Shown here: positions 7,714-15,343 of the stretch, in pieces
Layout of the letters: each line of letters begins with the position of its first letter
Numbering within the stretch: the stretch's first letter is position 1
Source of the DNA: Paenibacillus sp. HGH0039
GTDB taxonomy: Bacteria; Bacillota; Bacilli; Paenibacillales; NBRC-103111
DNA: 64,000 bases
Assembly: GCF_000411255.1 (NCBI RefSeq)
Contig: NZ_KE150413.1
Span: 1,960,580-2,024,579, forward strand
Direction: 5' to 3'
The notes under the pieces: generated by a model
Seen by the model: only the letters and a program-made list of their open reading frames with translations
What the model was told of the DNA's origin: nothing
Databases searched by the model: none
Translations under genes and position numbers: made by a program

Positions 7714-7882
7714 ATTAACCATTAATCAAAAGCGAGATTACATAAACGGCAAAACGGTTAATTTGGATGCTCCGGCTACAATCATCAAAGGTAGCACCTC
7801 GGTGCCAGTTCGTTTTGTTGCGGAGAGTCTTGGTGCTTGTGTGAAATGAGACCCTGCGACGGGTACAGTGATTATTTTGTAA
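7703..7882 (+). pseudogene. Copper amine oxidase N-terminal-like (stalk) domain remnant
   Basis: The frame gives a domain that ends SVPVRFVAESLGACVK, a TGA stop at 7847, then DPATGTVIIL and TAA. VPVRFVAESLGA...V.WDPATGTVTI is the hallmark of the copper amine oxidase-like stalk repeat common in secreted Paenibacillus proteins. The expected Trp codon (TGG) has become TGA, so it is dead. No signal peptide or upstream domain remains. Confidence 0.6.
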
Positions 7883-7949
7883 GGGGAAGTTACGGCAAGC
7901 GATTTCTATTACTTTTTTATATAATAGTAAAAAAGTTTCTGGGGGCAAT

Positions 7950-8108
7950 TTGATAGCGATAAAAAGTTACATTGGAAAGTTTCGCAGCACAAACAACATG
8001 TTGCTGGATGTGACAGAGGAAAAGGATGCGGTTAATATCTACCAGAGGCTACAATGTGATTCTACAAAGCAATCAGGTAAGCTATTGGGTATTCACTTAA
8101 CCCAGTGA
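7950..8108 (+). CDS. Small hypothetical ORF of 52 residues
   Basis: TTG 7950 is preceded by GGGGG with about 5-base spacing. The product begins MIAIKSYIGKFRSTNNMLLD and looks like the N-terminus of a longer small protein. Its end runs into DUF255 copy 2 in a different frame. It may be a truncated gene. Function unknown. Confidence 0.3.
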   Translation: MIAIKSYIGKFRSTNNMLLDVTEEKDAVNIYQRLQCDSTKQSGKLLGIHLTQ

Positions 8109-8191
8109 ACTGGTTCCCTTGGTCCGAAGAAGTTATTGAATCGCTAAACGCGATAACAAAGGGTGTCTTCTTATCTAATGGGTATAGTTAG
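8096..8191 (+). pseudogene. DUF255 (YyaL-like thioredoxin-domain) N-terminal fragment, copy 2
   Basis: The frame reads LNPVNWFPWSEEVIES and then GVFLSNGYS and a stop. This is the NPVDWYPW...KPVFLSIGYS block that opens DUF255 / YyaL-like proteins; the following catalytic Cys-containing part (STCHWCHVM in the family) is missing. It pairs with the copy at 5863-5946, so the 2.2 kb between them is bracketed by related fragments. Confidence 0.6.
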
Positions 8192-8196
8192 TTGTT

Positions 8197-8235
8197 GATT
8201 CACACGTACCTGTTATTGGTAAGATGTTTGTGTAA
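8197..8235 (+). pseudogene. C-terminal remnant, copy 2 of a twin
   Basis: Thirteen codons reading DSHVPVIGKMFV and a stop, matching 6178-6216. Here it directly follows the DUF255 fragment, while in copy 1 some 230 bases lie between the two. Confidence 0.35.
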
Positions 8236-8326
8236 TTATAGTTTAGGCTCAAAATATGTTTGACGGTAGTTTTCGTAACTAACTGAATGATGAATGATAT
8301 TCTACCTAGAATTCATAGATTTCACG

Positions 8327-8360
8327 AAAAAAAGCTGGCACCCAACGGTGCCAGCTTTTT
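8327..8360 (-). terminator. Terminator of the GH18 gene
   Basis: A perfect 14-base arm pair (AAAAAGCTGGCACC / GGTGCCAGCTTTTT) with a four-base loop starts right after the minus-strand stop codon. It has A/T runs on both sides, so it can work in both directions. Confidence 0.85.
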
Positions 8361-10262
8361 CTATTTCTCCTGCAGCATCATTTCCCACAGCTGCGGGGTG
8401 TCGTAGCCGAGACGCCAGGCGGCGACGCCGGCCAGGTCGTACTTGCGCGCGATTGCCAGGCGCTGCTTGACCGTGTCGTTGTCTTCCAGCCAGAACACGT
8501 GCTTTTTGCCGTCTTCGGTATAGTCGACCCGGTACTGCTTGAACTCGTTGTCCCACGTTTTAACGGCTTTCTTGGCCGTGATGAGCGCGGGGATGTCCTT
8601 GAGCAGGATCGCCTTGTTTTCTACTGGCTTGCCTGCGGCATCCAGGGTCCAGTCACGGACATAGTAGGGGATGCCCATGATCAGCTTGTCGCGCGGAATC
8701 CCGTAGCTCAGGAATTCGATCACGCCCTGCTCGGCCCAAGGAAGACCGGATACGGAGCCCGGCTCCGTGCTGCCTTTCCAGTATTGGTCGTAGGCCATGA
8801 TGGCAATGTAATCCACGTATGAAGCGAGCTTCTCATGGTCATACGCGGTTTTGTCGTTCCACTTGATGCTTCCGCGCGGCAGATCGATCGAAACGCTTAA
8901 TTTTTTCGCGTGGGCGGCATCTGTAAACTGCTTGACAAAGGCAGTGTAGCTCGCCCGGTCTTTGGCGCTCAGGCTTTCAAAGTCGAGATTGAGCCCGTCC
9001 ACTTTCAAAGCGGCGGCTTTGTCGACGATCTGGCGGATGAAGGCGGTCTGCGCAGCGGGATTCGCCAGGAAAGCCGAGGTCATTTCCGCATTAAATTGAT
9101 TGTTGATCAGGGGATACACGGTAAATCCCTGCTTTTTGAGCCAGTCGACCGTAGCCGCTTCGGATTTGTCGTCGACTTTGCCGCTCGCGTCCGCGAGCTG
9201 GAAGTAGGTAGGCGATACCACATCAAGGCCGACGGTGCCGGATGCTTGCGCTTGAATGGTCGAGGCCGCGGAAGAGCCCGTCCAGCCCCAGTACTGCATT
9301 TTGCGGAGATTATCCCAGATGACGTTGCGGTCCAGAGTTCGGATCGTGCTGTTCGAATATTTGGATGCGTACTCCAACGCCTGGGGAATGGTGTTAAAAT
9401 CTCCGATCAACGTATTGTTCTGCAAAACCTGATAATACGGATAATTGCTCCAGATAATTTTGCCGTTGTAAGAGATTTCGCTGTGTGCCCAGCGGGAAGC
9501 GTATGCCGCAGCCGCGTCCAGCGATTGGAATTCACTCAGAAAATTGTCGCTCTGATACACTTTGTAGGAAGCCTCGTTCGTATGCACAACCGCATTGTCG
9601 GTCGTTCTGACGACTTTGGAACCTCCCCATTTGAGAGATTCGTTGACCGCGTCTTCCAAATAAGCGAAGCTCCAGGCAGGTGCCGAATATGCATCCTGAT
9701 AGACCCGGTAGACTGGCGTTCCGGAACGGAGCGAGCTTTTGTCGGCGGCACTGATGTTGTCCCAGACCCACTTGTTCGTGCCCAGGTCGATGATGTGGGC
9801 GTGCCTCCACTTACGGGCTTCGGCGGTCGCGTCGGCCAGCGTCGTGAATTCCCACGATGTCTGCGTGCTGTCCCCTTGATAAACACGGTATCTGGGATAG
9901 TTGTTCCAAACCCAGCCGCCGCTCTGCAAATCTCTTACGCTTGCATGCCCCCAGCGCTTAGCTTCGGCAACGGCCGCGTCCAGGGTAGGAAACGTCCACT
10001 GAGGCTGTGTAAAATCATATTGAAACACCTGATAACGGGGAAAGTTGTTCCAAACCCACTTGCGTGTGGAGATTTCTTCGACGTGGGAATTTTTGAACTG
10101 CTTGGCATAGGCCTCGGCTTGACTGTAGTCGGAGAGCTCCGTTACGATTTTGTTGTTCTGGTAAACCCGGTATTTCGTGGTTTTGTCCGCCGCCTGAGCC
10201 TGCAGGGGGGAGCAAAGACTGACGACGACGGCTCCTGTTAGTATCCAATGCACTGCTTTCAT
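8361..10262 (-). CDS. Secreted GH18 glycosidase with six N-terminal repeats
   Basis: A signal peptide (about residues 1-24) precedes six imperfect repeats of 45-60 residues (about 28-320). Each starts with a Y-R/K/Q-V-Y/F/L-Q motif and ends near VWNN or IWDN. A GH18 domain (about 321-633) follows, with the catalytic motif DGLNLDFES (422-430, Glu429 as acid) and the later MAYDQYW and AAWRLG segments. GH18 enzymes of this spore- and cell-wall-associated branch cleave beta-1,4-N-acetylglucosamine bonds in peptidoglycan or chitin. The repeats may attach it to the wall or spore. It is transcribed alone, with its own terminator. Substrate is unproven. Confidence 0.85.
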   Translation of the reverse strand: MKAVHWILTGAVVVSLCSPLQAQAADKTTKYRVYQNNKIVTELSDYSQAEAYAKQFKNSHVEEISTRKWVWNNFPRYQVFQYDFTQPQWTFPTLDAAVAEAKRWGHASVRDLQSGGWVWNNYPRYRVYQGDSTQTSWEFTTLADATAEARKWRHAHIIDLGTNKWVWDNISAADKSSLRSGTPVYRVYQDAYSAPAWSFAYLEDAVNESLKWGGSKVVRTTDNAVVHTNEASYKVYQSDNFLSEFQSLDAAAAYASRWAHSEISYNGKIIWSNYPYYQVLQNNTLIGDFNTIPQALEYASKYSNSTIRTLDRNVIWDNLRKMQYWGWTGSSAASTIQAQASGTVGLDVVSPTYFQLADASGKVDDKSEAATVDWLKKQGFTVYPLINNQFNAEMTSAFLANPAAQTAFIRQIVDKAAALKVDGLNLDFESLSAKDRASYTAFVKQFTDAAHAKKLSVSIDLPRGSIKWNDKTAYDHEKLASYVDYIAIMAYDQYWKGSTEPGSVSGLPWAEQGVIEFLSYGIPRDKLIMGIPYYVRDWTLDAAGKPVENKAILLKDIPALITAKKAVKTWDNEFKQYRVDYTEDGKKHVFWLEDNDTVKQRLAIARKYDLAGVAAWRLGYDTPQLWEMMLQEK

Positions 10263-10344
10263 TTATCACGCCTCTTTCTATCAATCTTCCTACTATTTGA
10301 CGTTCGGCCGGGCCGTTTAGTTGCGTTTTTCGGGATAAAAAAAG

Positions 10345-10381
10345 AAAAAGCCTCCCCGGCTTCTGCCGGAAAAGGCTTTTT
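10345..10381 (-). terminator. Terminator of the DUF2653 operon
   Basis: Outer arms AAAAAGCC/GGCTTTTT surround an inner hairpin CCGGC-TTCT-GCCGG. It lies 13 bases past the minus-strand stop at 10395. Confidence 0.75.
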
Positions 10382-10394
10382 CCAATCTCTTCGT

Positions 10395-10670
10395 CTATTC
10401 GTGGATATAAGCGACGATTTCGTCTTCGAGATCGAGCTGGATCTGATCGCGGAAAACGCGGATTTGCTGCTGGCTCAGATACTGCATGATGGCCTCATAA
10501 ATGTTAGCCTCGATCAGAATCTGATTGCGGCCTTCCGCGAATACTTCCGCCGAGAATCCGAGATCCTCGTCCCACATGAGGACAACCTCGACTTGGGAAG
10601 GGTGGAGCTGTTTGCGCTGCGCCATGTTGACGCATAACGCGTTCGTGATTTCCTGTTCGGTCAGTTTCAT
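10395..10670 (-). CDS. DUF2653 (YxcD-like) protein
   Basis: A 91-residue acidic cytoplasmic protein. The segment VEVVLMWDEDLGFSAEV (about 28-44) and the ILIEANIYEAI helix match the small DUF2653/YxcD family of Bacillales, whose function is unknown. Its ATG overlaps the stop of the upstream membrane gene (ATGA), so the two are translationally coupled and probably act together. Confidence 0.7.
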   Translation of the reverse strand: MKLTEQEITNALCVNMAQRKQLHPSQVEVVLMWDEDLGFSAEVFAEGRNQILIEANIYEAIMQYLSQQQIRVFRDQIQLDLEDEIVAYIHE

Positions 10671-11098
10671 GTCAGGTTGTGCTTCTCCTTCAGCTTATCG
10701 GCTTTACGCTTGTCCATGAAGTAGACGACAATGCGGCGGATCACCATTACGATGAGCAGGATCGCAAGCATGTTGACCATGAAGCCGAGTACGTTGCCGA
10801 GCATTCCCATGCCGCCGAACAATCCTCCGAAGAGCATGCCGGCCAGACCGCCGATCAGAAGGCCCTTCATCAGACCACCGCTGAAAAATCCGCGTTTTTG
10901 AGTCGGAGCGGTAGACGTCGTTTTGGACGAATTACTTGGTGTCGATTTGTTCACGCTTGAATCGTTAGATTTATTGGTTGTGGACGGTGTATACGATTTT
11001 TTGGTGGAGCTGTACGACTTCTTGGCCTCGACGGTTCCAGGCATAGTCACCGAAAACGTAAGCATGCAGGCCATAACTAAAAGCAACCATTTCTTCAA
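10667..11098 (-). CDS. Small membrane protein with Ser/Thr-rich linker and glycine-rich region
   Basis: I place the start at TTG 11098, 10 bases after AAGGGGG; an ATG 51 bases upstream has no such site. The 143-residue product has a signal or anchor segment (about 3-22) and a Ser/Thr/Lys-rich stretch (about 25-68). A Gly/Met-rich hydrophobic segment (LIGGLAGMLFGGLFGG) and a last transmembrane helix follow, with a basic tail. The glycine-rich hairpin plus helix resembles the N-terminal part of Tim44-like bacterial proteins, though no Tim44 domain is present. It heads the operon with the DUF2653 gene and lies behind a promoter that abuts a Fur box. Confidence 0.6.
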   Translation of the reverse strand: MKKWLLLVMACMLTFSVTMPGTVEAKKSYSSTKKSYTPSTTNKSNDSSVNKSTPSNSSKTTSTAPTQKRGFFSGGLMKGLLIGGLAGMLFGGLFGGMGMLGNVLGFMVNMLAILLIVMVIRRIVVYFMDKRKADKLKEKHNLT

Positions 11099-11195
11099 AA
11101 TATATGTCCCCCTTAAATAATTATGCGAACGATGTTCGTCTGCAAACATGCTATACGTGCCGGAGCGGTAGACGGTTTCACTTTTTTATAAAAAT

Positions 11196-11224
11196 TTTAT
11201 AGGAAGGCTCGAAATTTCGACAAT
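11196..11224 (-). promoter_or_regulatory. Promoter of the small membrane operon
   Basis: On the minus strand TTGTCG, a 16-base spacer and TATAAA resemble a sigma-A promoter about 100 bases upstream of the TTG start. The Fur box ends a few bases before the -35 element. Confidence 0.4.
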
Positions 11225-11227
11225 CAC

Positions 11228-11242
11228 TGATAATAATTATCA
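11228..11242. promoter_or_regulatory. Fur box (7-1-7)
   Basis: TGATAATAATTATCA is an exact 7-1-7 palindrome matching the B. subtilis Fur consensus TGATAAT-N-ATTATCA. It differs from the Zur and PerR versions. It lies next to the promoter of the minus-strand membrane operon and downstream of the DUF1540 gene, so iron-dependent repression of the membrane operon is the natural reading. Confidence 0.6.
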
Positions 11243-11267
11243 TTATTGGTTACAATGGCTTTAGGAA

Positions 11268-11298
11268 AACAAAAAAAGAGGCCCGTGAATGGCCTCTC
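11268..11298 (-). terminator. Terminator of the DUF1540 gene
   Basis: AGAGGCC and GGCCTCT arms with a seven-base loop, followed on the minus strand by a run of seven T residues. Confidence 0.75.
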
Positions 11299-11312
11299 TT
11301 TTCCGGAAAGCA

Positions 11313-11474
11313 TCAGGACAGTTTCGATTCGAAGGTTTTGCAGTCGGTTTCTTCGGAATGACGGGCCTGGTTACCGTCGTGGTGGCTCACGACATAAATC
11401 GATTCGGCAGCGCACTTGTTTCCGTTGGACCAGTGTCTGCAGGAATTCACTTCACACAGTACATCTTTAGCCAT
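11313..11474 (-). CDS. DUF1540 cysteine-rich small protein
   Basis: A 53-residue protein with four cysteines in the DUF1540 pattern (LCEVNSCRHWSNGNKC, then EETDCKTFESK). The Cys and His residues probably bind a metal ion. ATG 11474 has a perfect GGAGGTG site upstream. DUF1540 proteins are common in Bacillales and Clostridia, with no firm role. Monocistronic with its own terminator. Confidence 0.85.
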   Translation of the reverse strand: MAKDVLCEVNSCRHWSNGNKCAAESIYVVSHHDGNQARHSEETDCKTFESKLS

Positions 11475-11707
11475 GTTGATTCACCTCCCTTTTCCAGCTT
11501 TATTAGGGTGGGCGTATTCGGCATGGTTTTATACGTGCCTGGCCAAGAAAATTTTAAATTTTGCGGGCATCCGGCAAGTTTTTTAAGCGATGTTCCGGTC
11601 TCTGAGGATATCCGTCTAAAGCGACGTTGGACGATGCCGCGTATTTTGGTTAACATGGAATTGAAGGCATGATGTCGGCGATTACTTGGGATGAGGGGAA
11701 ACGGACT

Positions 11708-12250
11708 ATGGAGCGTTATCCGAAAGAGGTACTGGATTATTTGGTTCATTTTCACGGGGACCGTGATTTTTTTGAATGTCACGAGATTTTGGAAGAATAC
11801 TGGAAGGAAAATCCGGGCCATCCGTATGCGGAAACTTTGGTCGGTTTGATCCAGGTGGCCGTCGGCCTCTACCATCAACGGAGAGGGAACAAGGCGGGGG
11901 CCGTTAAAATGCTGGGCAGTTCTCTTGCTTATCTGAAAGTGGAAGATTTGAAAGGTCTCGGCATGGCGGGGGAAGACCTGGTTGCCCGGGTGCGGCAAAG
12001 AGTGCGGGAAGCGGAGCTTGATGCGGTGCCGTACGCAGATCTGGACCTTCCCGTAGAAGATCCTTCCTTGCTGGAAGCGTGCAAGCGTGAGTGCGCTCTG
12101 CGCGGATTCGGTTGGGGAGCGGCGAGCGACGCGGGCAATCTCATGCTGATCGACCGCCACAAGCTGCGGGACCGCAGCGATGTCGTGGAGGAAAGAGCGC
12201 GCCAACTGGAAGCCAGGAAGCTGCGCCGGAAGGGAGTCGAGGACCGATGA
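11708..12250 (+). CDS. DUF309 protein (YpuF-like)
   Basis: The motif FFECHEILEEYWKE near the N-terminus (HExxEExW) and the following helical GLIQVAVGLYHQRRGN segment are typical of DUF309. These small helical proteins have a probable metal-binding site and unknown activity. I choose ATG 11708, nine bases after GAGGGG, over the ATG at 11669. The C-terminal 80 residues are extra compared with the core domain. Its stop overlaps the ATG of the response regulator (ATGA), so it is translationally coupled to the two-component genes. Confidence 0.75.
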   Translation: MERYPKEVLDYLVHFHGDRDFFECHEILEEYWKENPGHPYAETLVGLIQVAVGLYHQRRGNKAGAVKMLGSSLAYLKVEDLKGLGMAGEDLVARVRQRVREAELDAVPYADLDLPVEDPSLLEACKRECALRGFGWGAASDAGNLMLIDRHKLRDRSDVVEERARQLEARKLRRKGVEDR

Positions 12251-12975
12251 AGGACAAAATCGCGGTCGTCGACGACGAGCCGTACATTGCCGAAGTGGCC
12301 CGCCTCTATCTGGAGCATGCCGGGTACCAGCCGCTGATCGTGGATCACGCGGCGGAGGTGCTCCCTCTGCTGCGCGAGCACAATCCGTCGCTCGTGATCC
12401 TCGACGTGATGCTGCCGGACGGCTCCGGCTTCGACGTGTGCCGCTCGATCCGCTCCATGAGCAAGCCGCTCTGCGACGTCCCGGTCATTATGCTGACCGC
12501 GCGCGGCGAAGCGTTCGACAAGCTGGAGGGCTTCAATGTCGGAGCGGACGACTATCTCGTGAAGCCCTTCGATCCCAGCGAGCTGATCGCGCGGGTCAAA
12601 GCGGTTCTCCGGCGCAGCAAACCGGAAGAAACGGCCGCCGCGCCCGCCGATCCGTCGCTGCCCCAGCCGATCCGCATCGGCACCCTGACCATCGACTTCG
12701 CCCGTTACCGGGTCGAGCTGGAGGGGAGCCGGATCGATTTGACGCCGAAGGAGACGGAGCTTCTCTATTTCCTCGCCAGCAGGGCGGGGAGGGTGTTTTC
12801 ACGGGACGATCTGCTCGCCGGCGTCTGGGCGTTCGATTTTCCGGGCGGCACGAGAACGGTGGATGCCCACGTCAAAAATTTGCGTAAAAAGCTGGGCAGC
12901 CAGCCCGAATGGCGGATCGAAACGCTTTGGGGAATCGGCTATTCGTTCGAGGTGACGGCGCATGAGAAGGGCTGA
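12247..12975 (+). CDS. OmpR/PhoB-type response regulator
   Basis: The 242-residue protein has a receiver domain with the acidic pocket VVDDE (7-11), phospho-acceptor Asp53 in LVILDVMLPDG and the LVKPF lysine. A winged-helix DNA-binding domain follows (about 150-238; TPKETELLYFLA, RTVDAHVKNLRKKL). The receiver should be phosphorylated by the histidine kinase encoded next, whose start overlaps this gene by 14 bases. The target genes are unknown; the export operon just downstream is the first candidate. The stop-start overlap with the DUF309 gene fixes the start. Confidence 0.92.
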   Translation: MKDKIAVVDDEPYIAEVARLYLEHAGYQPLIVDHAAEVLPLLREHNPSLVILDVMLPDGSGFDVCRSIRSMSKPLCDVPVIMLTARGEAFDKLEGFNVGADDYLVKPFDPSELIARVKAVLRRSKPEETAAAPADPSLPQPIRIGTLTIDFARYRVELEGSRIDLTPKETELLYFLASRAGRVFSRDDLLAGVWAFDFPGGTRTVDAHVKNLRKKLGSQPEWRIETLWGIGYSFEVTAHEKG

Positions 12976-14491
12976 GCGCCTTCTGGAGTTTTGGCGGGGG
13001 CGGTTCGGCAGTTTGTACCTGCGGGTCTTTCTGTTGTTCCTTGCCGTGTGCGTACTGTTTTTCGTGGGACTGGCCTTGTTCTGGAACATGTATTTCCAAA
13101 ATTTCTTTTACAAAGACAAGCAGGAATTTCTGAAGAAGGGCTACGTGGAGGTAACCAAGCTGCTGGCTCCATTCCAGGAAGGAACCCTATCCACCCGGGA
13201 GCTGCGGATGGCGACACGCATCGTCGCACGCGGAGTGAACGGGCGGATTTTTCTCGTGGACGGCAAAGGAGTTATTCTGAACGGGTCCACCGAATACGAG
13301 ACGTTCAAGCTGCCGCCGACCCTGGAAAAATCGCTGGGCAGCGGCCTGGAAGGTAAGTCGGGCTTCTTCTTCGACGAGCCGCCTAGCGAGAGGCGGCCGG
13401 GCGACAAGCGCCCGATGGACACGCTGCTGACGTACTATGCGCCGGCCCAGATCGGCGGCGAAACGATCGTCGTCTTCCTGCAGGTGCCGGTGGCGGAAAT
13501 ACGGCAGACGATCTCGGTCATCCGGCTGATCATCCTGCTGCCGCTCCTGTTCTCGCTGCTGGCCGTCGGACTGCTGCTTTATTTCATTTCGCGCCGGATG
13601 ACGGCCCCGCTCAAGCAGATGAACGAGCTCGCCTCGGCCATCGAGCAGGGAGACTTGTCCCTGCGTGTGCCTGTCACCTCGAAGGACGAGGTAGGCGAGC
13701 TGGCGGAGAGCTTCAACCGCGTGGTCGACCGGCTCCAGGAGTGGGAAGGCACGCGCCAGGAGTTCCTGGCCCAGGTCTCCCACGAGCTGCGCTCCCCGCT
13801 GACCTCGCTCAGAGGGCTGATCTCCGCCATGCGGGACGGGATAATCGAGCCGGACAAGTACGGCCACTACTTCCGGATCTGCGAGTCGGAGGTCCGCCGT
13901 CTGGAGCGGCTCGTCCAGGAACTGCTCGATCTGGCCCGCATCCAGAACGGAGCCGGACTGCGCGAGCTGAAGCCGGTGGACATGGTGGCCCAGACCGGGG
14001 AAGTGCTGGACGTGATGCGGGAGATTTTCGCCCGCAAGCGGCTGGAGCTGGCCGAGCGGGTCGACGTGCCCGCCGGGGAAGGACTGTTCGCCCGCCTCGA
14101 CGCCGACCGCTATGCGCAAATTGTGCACAATTTGCTGTACAACGCGGTACAATTCACGCCCGAAGGCGGGACGGTTAAGGTCCGGCTGGAGCGGAAAGCG
14201 GACAAAGCGGTTCTCACCGTGAGCGATACGGGGATCGGGATGACGGCGGAGGAAACCCAGCGGATCTGGGAGAAGTTCCACAAAGTCGACCGGACCCGCG
14301 GGGGGACGACAGAAGGCGTCGGACTCGGCCTGACAATTGTGAAGCATCTGGTCGAGGCCATGAACGGCCGGATTACCGTACAGAGCCGACCCGGTGAAGG
14401 AACCGCTTTTTACGTGGAGTTTGCGCATGTAAGCGGAAACGGCGGGCATCCGGGCGCAAAACCGGGCGATTCGGATTCCTCCGCTGGATGA
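12962..14491 (+). CDS. Sensor histidine kinase with HAMP domain
   Basis: Two membrane helices (about 20-42 and 186-208) enclose an extracellular sensor of about 140 residues. HAMP (about 210-262), HisKA with phospho-accepting His274 in QVSHELRSPL, and HATPase_c follow, with N box NLLYNAVQF, G1 DTGIGM and G2 GVGLGL all intact. It should autophosphorylate and pass phosphate to the upstream response regulator. The sensor sequence gives no hint of ligand. The linker after the G2 box ends in a Gly/Ser-rich tail. Confidence 0.92.
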   Translation: MRRAERLLEFWRGRFGSLYLRVFLLFLAVCVLFFVGLALFWNMYFQNFFYKDKQEFLKKGYVEVTKLLAPFQEGTLSTRELRMATRIVARGVNGRIFLVDGKGVILNGSTEYETFKLPPTLEKSLGSGLEGKSGFFFDEPPSERRPGDKRPMDTLLTYYAPAQIGGETIVVFLQVPVAEIRQTISVIRLIILLPLLFSLLAVGLLLYFISRRMTAPLKQMNELASAIEQGDLSLRVPVTSKDEVGELAESFNRVVDRLQEWEGTRQEFLAQVSHELRSPLTSLRGLISAMRDGIIEPDKYGHYFRICESEVRRLERLVQELLDLARIQNGAGLRELKPVDMVAQTGEVLDVMREIFARKRLELAERVDVPAGEGLFARLDADRYAQIVHNLLYNAVQFTPEGGTVKVRLERKADKAVLTVSDTGIGMTAEETQRIWEKFHKVDRTRGGTTEGVGLGLTIVKHLVEAMNGRITVQSRPGEGTAFYVEFAHVSGNGGHPGAKPGDSDSSAG

Positions 14492-14608
14492 TTTTCACAT
14501 TTCTTTTACAAATCGAGCATCTTTTCATCAAAGCCGTTTCTTATCCTGTTCATAGGGACAGGTTGAGATGGCGGCAAGGCAAAGCAAGTGCCAGACCGTC
14601 GTTAGACC

Positions 14609-14636
14609 AATCCTGCCCTTCGGGGCAGGATTTTTT
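14609..14636 (+). terminator. Terminator after the two-component genes
   Basis: TCCTGCCC-TTCG-GGGCAGGA with a UUCG loop followed by six T residues. It lies only 18 bases before the next gene, so it either ends the upstream operon or acts as an attenuator for the export operon. Confidence 0.8.
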
Positions 14637-14653
14637 GCGTTGGGGGAGGGGCC

Positions 14654-15340
14654 ATGAATTTTCGCCGGAAGCTTTATTCGCGCTGGATAGGAGCGGCCTG
14701 CCTGCTGCCTCTTGCGTTTACGTTCACGTTTGCGTTTGGGGGCAGCCGGTCTCCTCATACGGGTACGCTTGAACCGGCGGCAGCATTATCCGCTTCACAG
14801 CCCGCTTATGAAGCAAACGGGGCTGCCGCCTTTCAAACCGGGAACCGCCCGGAGAATACGGAACCTGCCATACAGACGAGCAGGGAACGCCTTCTGGTCT
14901 TGTTTTGCGCAACGCTGCTCGAGGTCGGGAAAGAACCGGGCTTTTCACTTACCCCCGCGCAGGCGGAACAGCTTGCCGGGATCCTTCAGCGCAGCATCGG
15001 CCGCGGTGAAATGACGCAGGAGGAGAGTGAGGAAGCCAAGCGCCTGCTTACGGGGAAGCAGAGGGATATGTTTGAGAAGGTCTTTGCGGATGATGCCAAA
15101 CGAAGTTTACAGGGGCGCGCCCGCGAAACAGGAGGAAACCGGGAACACTGCGGCGATACGGCTCCCTATTTTTACGACAGCGTTCCTCACGGAGGAACAG
15201 ATCCGGCCCAGGAATCTTCGGCTTTCCGGCCTGCGGAATGCGGGCCGCTTAAGGACGAGCCGGAACTAAATCTGGAGCAGCAGACACTGCATATGTTGAA
15301 CCGCCAAAAATCGGCGGCCATCACAGGGAGGAACAAATAG
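14654..15340 (+). CDS. Hypothetical secreted or anchored protein
   Basis: The 228-residue product starts with basic residues and a hydrophobic segment (about 8-29) that acts as a signal peptide or anchor. A low-complexity stretch follows, then a helical part with LTPAQAEQLAGILQRSI (about 100-115). I do not recognise a domain. GGAGGGG lies just upstream. It ends three bases before the adaptor gene and so belongs to the export operon, perhaps as an accessory protein. Confidence 0.6.
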   Translation: MNFRRKLYSRWIGAACLLPLAFTFTFAFGGSRSPHTGTLEPAAALSASQPAYEANGAAAFQTGNRPENTEPAIQTSRERLLVLFCATLLEVGKEPGFSLTPAQAEQLAGILQRSIGRGEMTQEESEEAKRLLTGKQRDMFEKVFADDAKRSLQGRARETGGNREHCGDTAPYFYDSVPHGGTDPAQESSAFRPAECGPLKDEPELNLEQQTLHMLNRQKSAAITGRNK

Positions 15341-15343
15341 ACG

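Larger units (their letters stand above)
7418..8326. other. Stretch of decayed gene pieces at the island's right edge
   Basis: This 900-base region has no intact large gene. It contains a frameshifted C-terminal fragment (7463-7713), a copper amine oxidase-like stalk domain with a stop (7703-7882), a 52-codon ORF (7950-8108), DUF255 copy 2 (8096-8191) and a C-terminal remnant (8197-8235). The segment 7463-7618 is clearly richer in GC than the DNA around it. Confidence 0.55.

Noticed and set aside
11246-11672. Plus-strand open frames of 74 and 127 codons opposite the DUF1540 gene
   Set aside because: The minus-strand DUF1540 gene has the family cysteines and a strong ribosome-binding site; the plus-strand frames run through its terminator and have no signals.
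13187-14449. 420-codon minus-strand frame over the histidine kinase
   Set aside because: Shadow of the kinase gene; Leu/Gln/Arg-rich and without initiation signals.
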